Source: AG-339-G14 sp902553315
GTDB taxonomy: Bacteria; Pseudomonadota; Gammaproteobacteria; Magnimaribacterales; AG-339-G14
Direction of reading: 5' to 3'
DNA length: 64,000 nucleotides
NCBI GenBank assembly: GCA_902553315.1
Contig: CACDKN010000001.1
Span: 248,001-312,000, forward strand
The translations under genes were made by a program, and so were the position numbers. The notes under the pieces were generated by a model. The model was not told where the DNA came from. It made no database searches and worked only from the letters and a program-made list of their open reading frames with translations. Each line of letters starts with the position of its first letter. Positions within the stretch are counted from its first letter, which is position 1. Below, one piece after another: positions 46,949 to 56,377 of this stretch.

Positions 46949-48183
46949 TGTCGTATACCGGAAAGATTCTTCTCTCGATGTTTTTGGGAATAAGTTTTGG
47001 TTCGTTAATTAATATCTTTTTTTTTGATAATTTCTTTGCAATTTTGTTATCGGAAATTCTTAGTGCATTGGGAGAAATTTTTATTTCTTCATTAAAGCTG
47101 ATGGTAGTCCCATTGGTATTTTTTTCTTTAATTGTGGGAGTGGCTCAAATTGAGAACTCGTCAAAACTTGGATCCATAAGCATAAAAGCGGTTTGTTTAT
47201 ATCTTGCGACGACTTCAATTGCCATCGCATTGGCACTATCTTTTGCAAGCTTATTCGATATCGGAAGCGGAATTGGGTTATCGACGGATCTTGAATTTTC
47301 CACGCCACCAGCTCCTTCCCTAAAGGAAGTATTTGTAAGTATTTTTCCTTCTAATCCGATCAGGTCGATGGCCGAAGGAGAAATGCTTCAAATAATTGTT
47401 TTCTCTTTGTTAATTGGATTTGGGGTTAAGGCTTTATCGAACAACAATGAAAAGTTAATAAGTTTTTTTCAATCAGGTAATAATTTAATGTTAAAAATTG
47501 TAGAAATAATTATTTGGTTTGCTCCTTACGGTATATTTTGTTTGCTTTCAGATATTTTTTCTAAAATCGGATTTTCAATTATTACTGATCTTGCTTCCTA
47601 TTTTGTTTTGTTAGTTTTTGTTCTACTTTTTCATGGGTTTATTATTTATAGTTTTTTCCTTTATTTTTTTACTAGGTTGAGCCCCTTAGTCTTTTTTAAA
47701 AATTTAAAAGAAGTAATTTTCTTTGCATTCAGTACATCTTCAAGCAGCGCTACAATGCCTTTAACTTTAAAAACGGCAAAAGACAAACTTGGTGTAGATC
47801 AATCTGTTGCATCTTTCACGATTCCTCTTGGAGCAACTATAAATATGGATGGCACCGCTATTATGCAAGGAGTTGCAACAGTATTTATTGCACAAGCTTA
47901 CGGAATTGATTTGGCAATGAGTGACTTTTTATTGGTTATTCTCACAGCAACTTTAGCTTCAATTGGAACTGCGGGAGTACCTGGTGTTGGACTTATAATG
48001 TTGGCAATGGTTTTACAACAAGTTGGACTTCCAGTAGAAGGAATAGCATTAATTATCGGAGTAGATAGATTGCTTGATATGTTAAGAACTTCAGTAAATG
48101 TTTGTGGAGATTCAATGATTGCTTGCATTATTTCTTCAAGCGAAAATAGCTTGAAGCAAGAAATTTATTATGATCGTAGCTGA
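46948..48183 (+). CDS. Dicarboxylate/amino acid:cation symporter (DAACS)
   Basis: A 411-residue secondary transporter for glutamate, aspartate or C4-dicarboxylates with Na+ or H+. It has about eight membrane segments and two reentrant loops: the serine-rich STSSSSATMPLT and the SIGTAGVPGVG hairpin. TIPLGATINMDGTAIMQGVATVFIAQ carries the substrate-binding NMDGT motif, and the C-terminal DRLLDMLRTSVNVCGDS is highly conserved. Specificity cannot be told from sequence. It is coupled to rubredoxin. Confidence 0.92.
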   Translation: MSYTGKILLSMFLGISFGSLINIFFFDNFFAILLSEILSALGEIFISSLKLMVVPLVFFSLIVGVAQIENSSKLGSISIKAVCLYLATTSIAIALALSFASLFDIGSGIGLSTDLEFSTPPAPSLKEVFVSIFPSNPIRSMAEGEMLQIIVFSLLIGFGVKALSNNNEKLISFFQSGNNLMLKIVEIIIWFAPYGIFCLLSDIFSKIGFSIITDLASYFVLLVFVLLFHGFIIYSFFLYFFTRLSPLVFFKNLKEVIFFAFSTSSSSATMPLTLKTAKDKLGVDQSVASFTIPLGATINMDGTAIMQGVATVFIAQAYGIDLAMSDFLLVILTATLASIGTAGVPGVGLIMLAMVLQQVGLPVEGIALIIGVDRLLDMLRTSVNVCGDSMIACIISSSENSLKQEIYYDRS

Positions 48184-48234
48184 AATCAAATTTCTGAAAA
48201 TTATTTAGATTTCTGATAAATTATTTCGATCTTT

Positions 48235-48240
48235 AAGGAG
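48235..48240 (+). promoter_or_regulatory. Strong Shine-Dalgarno sequence of hppA
   Basis: AAGGAG lies 7 nt upstream of the hppA ATG at 48248, optimal placement in a genome region where many genes show weak or no such site. It suggests high expression of the pyrophosphatase. Confidence 0.75.
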
Positions 48241-48247
48241 AAACGTC

Positions 48248-50230
48248 ATGGAATTTAATCTTATCTTGCCACCAGTTTTAGGCTTTCTTGGTCTCTTAGT
48301 TGCATTTTTTTTATTTTTGCTAGTTATGAGATTTGATGGCGGTTCAGATGAGGTAAAAAAAATAGGTGACCAAATTCATTTGGGAGCAATGGTTTTTATG
48401 AGAAGAGAATACACTTACTTGGCTTTATTTGTAGCAGTTTTAATAGTTTTATCTTACATATTTCTAGGGTTGAACACTGCAATTGCTGTCACGGCCGGAG
48501 CTCTGTCGTCATCTTTAGCTGGATGGCTTGGAATGTTTGCTGCTACTAAAGCAAATGTAAGAACCGCTACAGCTGCAAGTAAAGAAGGAGCTCAATCAGC
48601 TTTATCGGTCGCTTTTTACGGAGGATCAATTATGGGTCTTTGTGTTGCTTCCTTAGGACTTGTTGGTTTAGGGGGCTTGTATTTTTATTTTGGCGGAGAT
48701 CCAGAAACCGCAAGGGCAATAGAAGGCTTTGGAATGGGAGCATCATGTGTCGCATTATTCTCTAGAGTAGGGGGAGGAATATATACCAAAAGTGCTGATG
48801 TAGGAGCAGATTTAGTCGGTAAGGTTGAAGCTGGAATTCCAGAAGATGATCCCAGAAATCCAGGAGTTATTGCTGACAACGTTGGAGACAACGTTGGAGA
48901 TGTTGCTGGCATGGGATCGGATATTTTTGAATCGTATTGCGGTTCCATGATTGCTTCAATAGCAATTGCAGCTACGTTAGACGATAGTGGATTAATGGCT
49001 CTGCCTCTAGCCCTTGCTTCGCTGGGCTTGCTTGCATCAATTTTAGGAATAGTGATAGTTCGAGTTTTTTCAAAAGCCGATCCTGGAACTGCTTTGAGAA
49101 CTGGAACCATGGGCTCTGCAGTATTGTTTGTTATTGCAGCGTATTTTTTAATTGACCTTATTCTCGCAGAAAATGCTCTCTTCACTTGGCTTGCAGTCCT
49201 ATCGGGAGCTGTTGGAGGAGTTTTAATTGGATTGATAACAGAGTATTACACTGGGTCAAGTCCAGTAGAAAAAATTGCTAAAGCTGGAGAAACTGGACCA
49301 GCGACAGTTATGATCACTGGATTATCTGTTGGAATGCAATCGGTAGTTTTACCAATCTTAATCTTGGCTGCAATAATTTTAGCTTCAACTAGTTTAATTG
49401 GACTTTATGGTGTCGGTATTGCAGCAGTAGGTATGCTGGCGACTGTTGGCATCACTATGGCAATTGACGCCTATGGCCCAGTTGCCGACAATGCTGGAGG
49501 AATAGCGGAAATGTCAGGAATGGGAAGTGAAACAAGAGAAATAACCGACTCTCTTGACGAATTAGGAAATTCTACAGCTGCTATTGGAAAGGGGTTTGCA
49601 ATAGGAGCAGCCGCACTGGCAGCTTTAGCAATCATTGCCGCTTTTGTTGAGACCGTTTCACACAACAACGCAGAATTTGAATTGGTTTTGTCTGATCCTC
49701 AAGTTTTAGTCGGAATGTTTATTGGTATTTCAATACCGTTTTTAATTTCATCTATAACTATGACTGCGGTAGGAGATGCTGCATTTGATATGATCAATGA
49801 GATAAGAAGGCAGTTCAGAGAAATCCCAGGACTTTTAGAGGGAAATGCAGAGCCAGATACAGCTAGATGTGTCGACATTGCTACATCCGCAGCTTTAAAG
49901 AGAATGCTGTTACCTGGTGTGATAGCAGTGAGCGCTCCTGTAGTTGTTGGTTTTGGATTGAGTCCAGAATCTCTTGGCGGAATGCTTGGCGGTGGATTAA
50001 TTGGTTGCGTCTCAATGGCTTTGATGATGGCTAATGCTGGAGGAGCTTGGGACAATGCAAAAAAATATATTGAAAAAGGAAATTTAGGTGGCAAAGGAAC
50101 AGACACTCACTCTGCTGCTGTAGTTGGAGATACTGTTGGAGACCCTTTTAAAGACACTTCAGGACCATCAATGAATATTCTGATAAATGTAATGGCGATT
50201 GTGAGTTTGGTTATTTCACCACTTCTCTAA
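48248..50230 (+). CDS. hppA: Membrane-bound cation-pumping pyrophosphatase
   Basis: Couples hydrolysis of pyrophosphate to H+ or Na+ pumping across the inner membrane. It has 660 residues and about 16 membrane segments. The substrate site is DVGADLVGKVEAGIPEDDPRNP and ADNVGDNVGDVAGMGSDIFES, with matching acidic motifs near the C-terminus (GDTVGDPFKDTSGPSMN). The determinant region reads GNSTAAIGKGFAIG, with alanine where K+-independent enzymes have lysine, so this should be the K+-dependent type. Whether it pumps Na+ or H+ needs the membrane glutamate positions examined. Confidence 0.95.
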   Translation: MEFNLILPPVLGFLGLLVAFFLFLLVMRFDGGSDEVKKIGDQIHLGAMVFMRREYTYLALFVAVLIVLSYIFLGLNTAIAVTAGALSSSLAGWLGMFAATKANVRTATAASKEGAQSALSVAFYGGSIMGLCVASLGLVGLGGLYFYFGGDPETARAIEGFGMGASCVALFSRVGGGIYTKSADVGADLVGKVEAGIPEDDPRNPGVIADNVGDNVGDVAGMGSDIFESYCGSMIASIAIAATLDDSGLMALPLALASLGLLASILGIVIVRVFSKADPGTALRTGTMGSAVLFVIAAYFLIDLILAENALFTWLAVLSGAVGGVLIGLITEYYTGSSPVEKIAKAGETGPATVMITGLSVGMQSVVLPILILAAIILASTSLIGLYGVGIAAVGMLATVGITMAIDAYGPVADNAGGIAEMSGMGSETREITDSLDELGNSTAAIGKGFAIGAAALAALAIIAAFVETVSHNNAEFELVLSDPQVLVGMFIGISIPFLISSITMTAVGDAAFDMINEIRRQFREIPGLLEGNAEPDTARCVDIATSAALKRMLLPGVIAVSAPVVVGFGLSPESLGGMLGGGLIGCVSMALMMANAGGAWDNAKKYIEKGNLGGKGTDTHSAAVVGDTVGDPFKDTSGPSMNILINVMAIVSLVISPLL

Positions 50231-50233
50231 GAG

Positions 50234-52324
50234 TTATTGAGCAGCAATTAAATTTTCCTTATTACCAATCCACCTTTGCATAAGTAACTCAACTAGTTCT
50301 GTTTCACTTGAAAGATTATTAGCAATCTCTTCAGACTTACTTAACAATTTTGCATCTCTCATAAGGTCAGCTATTTTTAATTCCATCCCTCCGGACTGCC
50401 TAGTACCTAAGATTTCTCCTGAACCTCTAATCTCTAAATCAATTTCAGAAATTTTGAATCCATCATTGGTCTCTTTCATTGCTGTCATTCTTGCTTCAGC
50501 TGTTTCACCAAGATTTCCTTCATATAACAACACGCAGTGTGCATTCATGTCAGGACCTCTTCCAACTCTTCCTCGAAGTTGATGTAATTGAGAAAGGCCC
50601 AGTCTCTCAGCATTTTCAATGATCATCAAACTAGCGTTCGGAACATCCATTCCCACTTCTATGACAGTAGTACAAACCAATACATTAATTTTTCCTTCTC
50701 TAAAGTCGTTTATAACCTTATCCTTTTGAGCCTTTGCTAACTTACTATGCACTAGTCCTATTTTTAACTTTGAACTATTTTTCTCTAACCATTTTTTAGT
50801 TGATTCTGCTGCCTGAACATCTAGATTTTCAGATTCTTCTATCATTGTGCATAGCCAAAAGGCTTGATTTCCCTCAGCACAAATAATCTCTAATCTTTGG
50901 ATTAACTCAGCTCTCTTTTCATTAGACATGACTGAGGTTGTAATTGGATTTCTACCTGGAGGTAATTCTGTTATTTTGGAAACGCTAAGATCGGCAAACA
51001 TTGTCATGGCTAAAGTTCTTGGAATTGGAGTGGCTGTCATAAATAATTGATGCGGTAATAATTCTTCAGAAGTTTTTCTTAGAATTTCATATCTTTGTTT
51101 TACTCCAAATCTTTGTTGCTCATCAACAACAACTAAAGCAAGATTTTTCATTACAACTCTTTTTTGAAAAACTGCATGAGTTCCAATTAAAATTTTTGTA
51201 TTTCCCGAAATTAAGTTTTTATTAATTTTTCCCCATTCATTTTTTTTGGTTTTACCAGTCAACAAATTAATTTCAATGTTTTCATTTTTCATCCACGAGG
51301 AAAAATTTTTAAAATGCTGCTCTGCTAATACTTCTGTTGGACAAAGCAAAACGGATTGAAAGTTATTTTGCGCAGCACATAACATTGCAGCGGCAGCTAC
51401 AACTGTTTTTCCAGACCCAACATCACCTTGCACCAATCTTCGCATAGGTTTTGATCCATCCAGACTTTCTGTGATCTCCTGAATAACTGAAAGCTGAGAT
51501 CCTGTAAGTTTAAATGGGAGGTTTTTTTGGAATTCTTCAATTAAAGTTTTTGAGGACGAAATTCTAGGACTTTTCATTGCGTCTATTTTTTTAGTTGAAA
51601 TTTTTACTCCTATTAAATTCGTTAAAAGTTCCTCTACAATCAATCTTTTTTGTGCAGGGTGATTAAAACTTTTTATTTTCAATATATCGTCTTCAATAGA
51701 AGGGCCATGGATTATATTCAAAGCCTCTTTAATAGATAAGTTTGAAACTTTTTTTTCTATAAAAGCTTCATCAATCTTTCTTTCTAATGAACTTTTATTT
51801 TTTATTTTTCCCAAACAGTTTTTAATAATATTTCTCAACCTGTATTGAGTTATTTTGCTTGATCCAACTGAATATATTGGAGTTAGTGTATTGTCTAAAG
51901 GAGGCCTTCTGTCTGTGTTAAACAATTTATAGCTTGGATGGAAAATTTCTAACTTATTGCCAGTATTCCTAACAACACCATACATTCTTATCTTAAGGCC
52001 ATTTTTAAAAGATTGAACTTGAGGATTTGAAAAAAAGAAAAGTCTTAATTGGATAAAACCTGTTCCATCGGTAATTTTTGCATAAAAGGATCTTCTCCCA
52101 GGATAGAAGACCTTGCTTTCTAATATCTCTCCTTCAACTTGAAAAGCACCTCCAGGCTCAAGATCTTTTATTTGAGTAATTTTTGTCCTGTTTTCATAAC
52201 TTTTCGGCAGAAAAAAAAGTGCGTCTTGAACAGACTCAATACCTAACTTTTCGAGTTGAATTTTTACCTTTGGGCCAACGCCACTTACATCATCAATGGA
52301 GCTGTTGAGAGAAAGTTCAGTCAC
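50234..52324 (-). CDS. recG: ATP-dependent DNA helicase RecG
   Basis: Branch-migration helicase for stalled forks and recombination intermediates. It has 696 residues. The N-terminal wedge domain with an OB fold (about 60-150: GGAFQVEGEIL, KITDGTGFIQLRLFFF) is followed by the helicase core: Walker A QGDVGSGKTVVAA, the DEQQRFGVKQR motif II, TATPIPRTLAM, and QLRGRVGRG near motif VI. The final stretch LKIADLMRDAKLL is RecG-specific. It overlaps ridA by 1 bp and ends the spoT transcript. Confidence 0.96.
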   Translation of the reverse strand: MTELSLNSSIDDVSGVGPKVKIQLEKLGIESVQDALFFLPKSYENRTKITQIKDLEPGGAFQVEGEILESKVFYPGRRSFYAKITDGTGFIQLRLFFFSNPQVQSFKNGLKIRMYGVVRNTGNKLEIFHPSYKLFNTDRRPPLDNTLTPIYSVGSSKITQYRLRNIIKNCLGKIKNKSSLERKIDEAFIEKKVSNLSIKEALNIIHGPSIEDDILKIKSFNHPAQKRLIVEELLTNLIGVKISTKKIDAMKSPRISSSKTLIEEFQKNLPFKLTGSQLSVIQEITESLDGSKPMRRLVQGDVGSGKTVVAAAAMLCAAQNNFQSVLLCPTEVLAEQHFKNFSSWMKNENIEINLLTGKTKKNEWGKINKNLISGNTKILIGTHAVFQKRVVMKNLALVVVDEQQRFGVKQRYEILRKTSEELLPHQLFMTATPIPRTLAMTMFADLSVSKITELPPGRNPITTSVMSNEKRAELIQRLEIICAEGNQAFWLCTMIEESENLDVQAAESTKKWLEKNSSKLKIGLVHSKLAKAQKDKVINDFREGKINVLVCTTVIEVGMDVPNASLMIIENAERLGLSQLHQLRGRVGRGPDMNAHCVLLYEGNLGETAEARMTAMKETNDGFKISEIDLEIRGSGEILGTRQSGGMELKIADLMRDAKLLSKSEEIANNLSSETELVELLMQRWIGNKENLIAAQ

Positions 52325-52704
52325 TAATTTTTGAGAGCTATAGTTTCTATTTCAATTGAACTATTTTTCGGTAATCTTGAAACCTCATATGCTGCCCTTG
52401 CAGGGTAGGGCTTTTCAAATAATTCTGACATGACTTTATTTACTAAATTAAAATTTTCTAAATCGTCTAATAAAATAGTTAATTTTACAATATCTGAAAA
52501 AGATAAATTTTCTACCTTCAAAATACTCTCAATATTTTTAAAAACTTGTTTTATTTGATTTTCCACTCCATTTACTAACTCCATTGTTGCTGGATCTAGA
52601 GGAATCTGGCCAGAAATAAAAACTAGATTATCTGTTGCTATAGCTTGAGAGTAAGTTCCTATTGCTTCCGGAGCTAATGTTGTATTTATTTCTTTTTTCA
52701 TCAT
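52324..52704 (-). CDS. ridA: RidA family enamine/imine deaminase
   Basis: A 126-residue RidA (YjgF/YER057c) protein that hydrolyses reactive 2-aminoacrylate-type enamines. Conserved parts are APEAIGTYSQAIATDNLVFISGQIPLDP, the substrate-binding arginine in YPARAAYEVSRLPKNSSIEIETIA, and VFKNIESILK. The enzyme acts as a cytosolic trimer. It sits between spoT and recG as in pseudomonads, where E. coli has trmH instead. Overlaps on both sides imply translational coupling. Confidence 0.95.
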   Translation of the reverse strand: MMKKEINTTLAPEAIGTYSQAIATDNLVFISGQIPLDPATMELVNGVENQIKQVFKNIESILKVENLSFSDIVKLTILLDDLENFNLVNKVMSELFEKPYPARAAYEVSRLPKNSSIEIETIALKN

Positions 52705-54836
52705 TCAGAGAGATCTTTATTTTGAACTCTGAAAACTGAAAGAACCGTACTTAATCTTCTTAATTTTCTCATTATTCTAGCTAGATGATCTCTGTCGATT
52801 ACATTCATTATGATATGCATTTGAATACTGTTACCTATGGGAGAATCAGTCTTAAAACTTTCGATGTTCGCTTGATAGTTAGAAATTACGGTCGATATTT
52901 CGGCTAATAATCCAGGCTTATCTTCCGATAAAACCTTAATCTCGACAGAAAAATCTCCCTCAACCTTTTCATCCCAATTTACTTGAGCGCACAAAGCAGG
53001 GTCTTTACGAATTGGCCTAATATTTTTACATCTTTCAGTGTGAATAACGATACCTTTAGTGTTCGAGAAGTGCGCGATAATGTTATCGCCAGGAATAGGG
53101 CGGCAACAAGGCGCATAAGAAATAACGAGACCTTCAGAACCGCTAATTTGCATGTTTGAAAATTCAATTAGATCAGTCTGATCAAAGTCTAAAAATTGAA
53201 TAATCTGATGAGCGACCACTAAGCTTGATCTCTTTCCAGAGCCAATTTCTTCGAGAAGTTGTCTCACACTTTTTACATTAATAGATGAGAGAAGCTTTTC
53301 CATTCTATTTTTTGGAATATTTCTAAGTTTAATTTCATGAGGCGCAAGAGCTTGCTCTAAAATTGATTTTCCAAATTTTCTAGCTTTAGAAATTTTTAAA
53401 TCTTTTAAAACACTTCTTATCGAACTTCTAGCTCGAGAAGTTCTCACGACATCCAACCATGAAGGATTCGCTTGCGGAATTTTATCGGTAATAATACTAA
53501 TTGTTTGCCCACTCTCTAATGGAACGTTAATTGGCGCTAAATTTTTATTTATCCTACAGCCTCTACAATGAATTCCAATATCTGAATGGACTGCAAAAGC
53601 AAAATCTATAGGAGTCGATCCTTTTGGTAATTCAATTATGTCTCCCTTTGGGGTAAAAACGTAAATCTCATTAGGGACTAAACCAGTTTTGACTATTTCA
53701 ATAAAATCTTGAGGATCATCTACATTCTTTCTTACTTCCATCAATGTATTAACCCATCTTTTTGCCCTCACTTGAGCCGGATTTTCTTTACTTCCAGTTT
53801 TGTAAATCCAGTGAGCAGCGACCCCATATTCAGCAAGTTCATCCATGTCGTTAGTTCTTATTTGAACTTCAATGGGGAGGCCATCAAAGGTAATTATTCC
53901 AGTATGAATAGATTGATACGAATTTGACTTTGGAATCGCAATATAATCTTTAAACCTTCCTTCGATTGGTTTAAAAGAATTGTGAAGAATTCCAAGAGCT
54001 TTATAACAGTCCATGACCGAATTGGTTGTAATTTTAAATGCATAAACATCTAAAACTTGATCTAGACTTTTTGACTGAGCTTTCATTTTTTTGTAAATAC
54101 CGTAAAGATGTTTTCTTCTGCCAGTAACTTGACTATTTAATTCATATTCGTCGAGTTTTTCTTTAATTGAACTTTCTATTTTGTTAAGTATTTTTTTTCG
54201 ACCTTTGGTATTTTTCGAGATCGCACTTTGCAAAACTTTATTTCTAAAAGGGTGGACTACTTCAAAAGCTAAATCTTCTAATTCTCGATAAAATTGATGC
54301 ATTCCCAAGCGATGAGCTATCGGAGCGTAGATCTCTAAAGTTTCAACTGCGATTCTTCTTTGTTTTTCTTCGTCTAGAAACTTTAGTGTTCTCATATTAT
54401 GCAACCTGTCTGCAAGCTTTAGAACTATCACTCTTATGTCCTTAGACATAGCAAGCAGCATTTTCTGAAAGTTTTCTGCTTGTTCTTCTTGCTTTGATGC
54501 TAAAGAAATTTTATCTAGTTTGCTTACTCCATCCACGAGATTTGCAACATCTATATTAAATTCATTTTTTAAATAAGATTTTGGAATTCCAGAGTCTTCG
54601 ATTACATCATGCAGTATTGCTGCGGTGAGACAATCTTCGTCCATCTTAAAGTCAGCTAATATTTTTGCTACCGCGATTGGGTGCGAGACATAAGGATCTC
54701 CGCTTGATCTAAATTGGCCCAAATGAGCATTTGAAGCGTAAAAATAAGCCTTTTTAACTTGTTCAAGCTGCTTATCATTAAGATATTCGCTTAAGCTAGA
54801 AGCTAGTTTAGTTATAGATTTAGTCTCTGCTGTCAT
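52701..54836 (-). CDS. spoT: Bifunctional (p)ppGpp synthetase/hydrolase
   Basis: Makes and degrades the stringent-response alarmone. It has 711 residues with the standard order: HD hydrolase (LTAAILHDVIEDS and LKLADRLHNMRTLKFL intact, so hydrolysis is active), synthetase with YAFKITTNSVMDCYKALG and YQSIHTGI, TGS (VFTPKGDIIELPKGSTPIDFAFAVHSDIG), zinc-finger-like CCRPIPGDNI, and a C-terminal ACT domain. Whether the synthetase is strong or weak is not obvious from sequence. It lies between rpoZ and ridA in the conserved gmk-rpoZ-spoT order. Confidence 0.96.
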   Translation of the reverse strand: MTAETKSITKLASSLSEYLNDKQLEQVKKAYFYASNAHLGQFRSSGDPYVSHPIAVAKILADFKMDEDCLTAAILHDVIEDSGIPKSYLKNEFNIDVANLVDGVSKLDKISLASKQEEQAENFQKMLLAMSKDIRVIVLKLADRLHNMRTLKFLDEEKQRRIAVETLEIYAPIAHRLGMHQFYRELEDLAFEVVHPFRNKVLQSAISKNTKGRKKILNKIESSIKEKLDEYELNSQVTGRRKHLYGIYKKMKAQSKSLDQVLDVYAFKITTNSVMDCYKALGILHNSFKPIEGRFKDYIAIPKSNSYQSIHTGIITFDGLPIEVQIRTNDMDELAEYGVAAHWIYKTGSKENPAQVRAKRWVNTLMEVRKNVDDPQDFIEIVKTGLVPNEIYVFTPKGDIIELPKGSTPIDFAFAVHSDIGIHCRGCRINKNLAPINVPLESGQTISIITDKIPQANPSWLDVVRTSRARSSIRSVLKDLKISKARKFGKSILEQALAPHEIKLRNIPKNRMEKLLSSINVKSVRQLLEEIGSGKRSSLVVAHQIIQFLDFDQTDLIEFSNMQISGSEGLVISYAPCCRPIPGDNIIAHFSNTKGIVIHTERCKNIRPIRKDPALCAQVNWDEKVEGDFSVEIKVLSEDKPGLLAEISTVISNYQANIESFKTDSPIGNSIQMHIIMNVIDRDHLARIMRKLRRLSTVLSVFRVQNKDLSE

Positions 54837-54882
54837 ACAGAAAGTTTAGCAAATTTCTTATGAATGTAAGATATTCTCTAAT

Positions 54883-55140
54883 TTAGTCTTCGTCAGATTG
54901 AAGTTGTTCAGAGAATTCCTCTTCTAACGCATCGAAATTGAAACTGTCAATGTTCTCGATTGTTACAGTTCCAGCAGCAATCTCTCTAAGAGCAATCACA
55001 GTCGGCTTATCATTGTCAGGGTCTAGAGTTGGTTCTCTTCCGTCTACAGCTAGTTGCTTCACTCTTTTAGCAGCGAGTTTTACCATCTCGTATCGATTAG
55101 GAATTTGTTTAAGACAATCTTCTACTGTGATTCTAGCCAT
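54883..55140 (-). CDS. rpoZ: RNA polymerase omega subunit
   Basis: An 85-residue omega subunit that helps assemble RNA polymerase and forms part of a ppGpp site with beta'. MARITVEDCLKQIPNRYEMVKLAAKRVKQL is the conserved N-terminus, and DNDKPTVIALREIAAGTV follows. The acidic C-terminus is typical. Co-location with spoT is a well-known functional pairing. Confidence 0.96.
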   Translation of the reverse strand: MARITVEDCLKQIPNRYEMVKLAAKRVKQLAVDGREPTLDPDNDKPTVIALREIAAGTVTIENIDSFNFDALEEEFSEQLQSDED

Positions 55141-55171
55141 AAGAGGAATGATTCTAATGAAAAAAACCTTT

Positions 55172-55795
55172 TTAATCCAGCAACTTTCTTAAAAGATCGC
55201 TTGTCACTCTGGTTTTGAACTCGCTCGGAGATTTTTTCTCAAAAATAATGGTTTTAAAATCTTTCAAGGCACTTTTAAAATTGTCGTTTAAAATTAAATA
55301 ATCGTAAGATTTATATTTCGATATTTCATCCTTGGCAGCCGATAAACGAAGATTCATGGATCTGTCAGATTCAGTTCCTCTAATAGTAAGTCTTTTTTCT
55401 AAGTCTTTATAGGATGGAGGAATTAAAAAGATGCTTACGACATTTTTGAAAGTTTTTTTTATACTAAAAGCTCCTTGCCAGTCTAACTCTAAAATTATGT
55501 CTTTAGATTTAAGTATTCTTTCTGTTAGAAATTTATCAGTTCCATAAAAATTACCAAAAACTTTTGCATATTCAATGAAATCTCCATCATCTATTTTCTT
55601 TATAAATTCATCTTCTTTGATAAAGATGTAATCTTTTTGATTTTTTTCAGAAGATCTAATTTCTCTCGTTGTAAAAGAAACTGACAATTTTATTTTTTCT
55701 GCTCTTTCATCTGAAAATAAAGCTTCTATCAGGCTGGATTTACCTCCACCAGAAGGACTAGAAATTACAAATATATTATTTAAGTTTTTATCCAT
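55172..55795 (-). CDS. gmk: Guanylate kinase
   Basis: Phosphorylates GMP to GDP. Started at MDKNLNNIFVISSPSG it has 207 residues, matching E. coli Gmk; the longer frame to 55828 overlaps pyrE and has no homologous residues. The P-loop is SSPSGGGKSS, the GMP-binding region is SFTTREIRSSEKNQKDYIFI and EYAKVFGNFYGT, and DIILELDWQGAFSIKK follows. It is divergent from pyrE with only 27 bp between the starts, so the two promoters must overlap. Confidence 0.95.
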   Translation of the reverse strand: MDKNLNNIFVISSPSGGGKSSLIEALFSDERAEKIKLSVSFTTREIRSSEKNQKDYIFIKEDEFIKKIDDGDFIEYAKVFGNFYGTDKFLTERILKSKDIILELDWQGAFSIKKTFKNVVSIFLIPPSYKDLEKRLTIRGTESDRSMNLRLSAAKDEISKYKSYDYLILNDNFKSALKDFKTIIFEKKSPSEFKTRVTSDLLRKLLD

Positions 55796-55822
55796 AGAGA
55801 AAATGTCTAGAATATCACTTAT

Positions 55823-56377
55823 ATGCATTCTTTTTTAGATAAAGCCTTGGAATTAGACGCCTTACAATATGGGGATTTCACGCTTAAATCTGGAATAAAA
55901 AGCAAATACTTTTTTGATATTTCTAAATTTTTTGAAAATAGTTGCATATATGAATTATCAAAACATTATGTCGAATTAATTCAAAAAAATGATCTAGAGT
56001 TTGATTGTTTATTTGGTCCGGCCTACAAAGGTATACCCTTAGCTACGGCAGTAGGTATTGAATATTTTAATAAAACAAATAATAGAGTGAGCCTCGCTTT
56101 TGATAGAAAAGAAGAAAAGTTGCACGGAGAAGGGGGAGAATTTATAGGCCTCTTGAAAAATAAAAAAGTTCTTATTATCGATGATGTGCTAACCGCTGGA
56201 ACAGCGATAAGAGGAACTGTGGAATACTTAAAAAAAAATGATGCCGATTTAGTAGCAGCATTAGTTGCTTTCGACAGAGAAGAAAAAAACGCGGAAGGAA
56301 AATCTTATAAATCAAGCTTAAGTGATGAGGGAATAACAATCTATTCAGTAGCAAGCTTTTCTGACCTAGAGTTATAA
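55823..56377 (+). CDS. pyrE: Orotate phosphoribosyltransferase (short form)
   Basis: Converts orotate and PRPP to OMP in pyrimidine biosynthesis. Key motifs are FTLKSGIKSKYFFDISKF, LFGPAYKGIPLATAVGIEY, the flexible loop FDRKEEKLHGEGG, and the PRPP-binding VLIIDDVLTAGTAIRG. At 184 residues it is about 30 shorter than E. coli PyrE, lacking the C-terminal helices. The stop is directly followed by the ribE ATG, so this end is genuine in the sequence as given. It is divergent from gmk. Confidence 0.92.
   Translation: MHSFLDKALELDALQYGDFTLKSGIKSKYFFDISKFFENSCIYELSKHYVELIQKNDLEFDCLFGPAYKGIPLATAVGIEYFNKTNNRVSLAFDRKEEKLHGEGGEFIGLLKNKKVLIIDDVLTAGTAIRGTVEYLKKNDADLVAALVAFDREEKNAEGKSYKSSLSDEGITIYSVASFSDLEL

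Noticed and set aside
48685..49185. 166-codon minus-strand frame inside hppA
   Set aside because: It lies wholly within a strongly conserved gene on the other strand, and its protein is low-complexity and proline/serine-rich, as expected of an antisense shadow.
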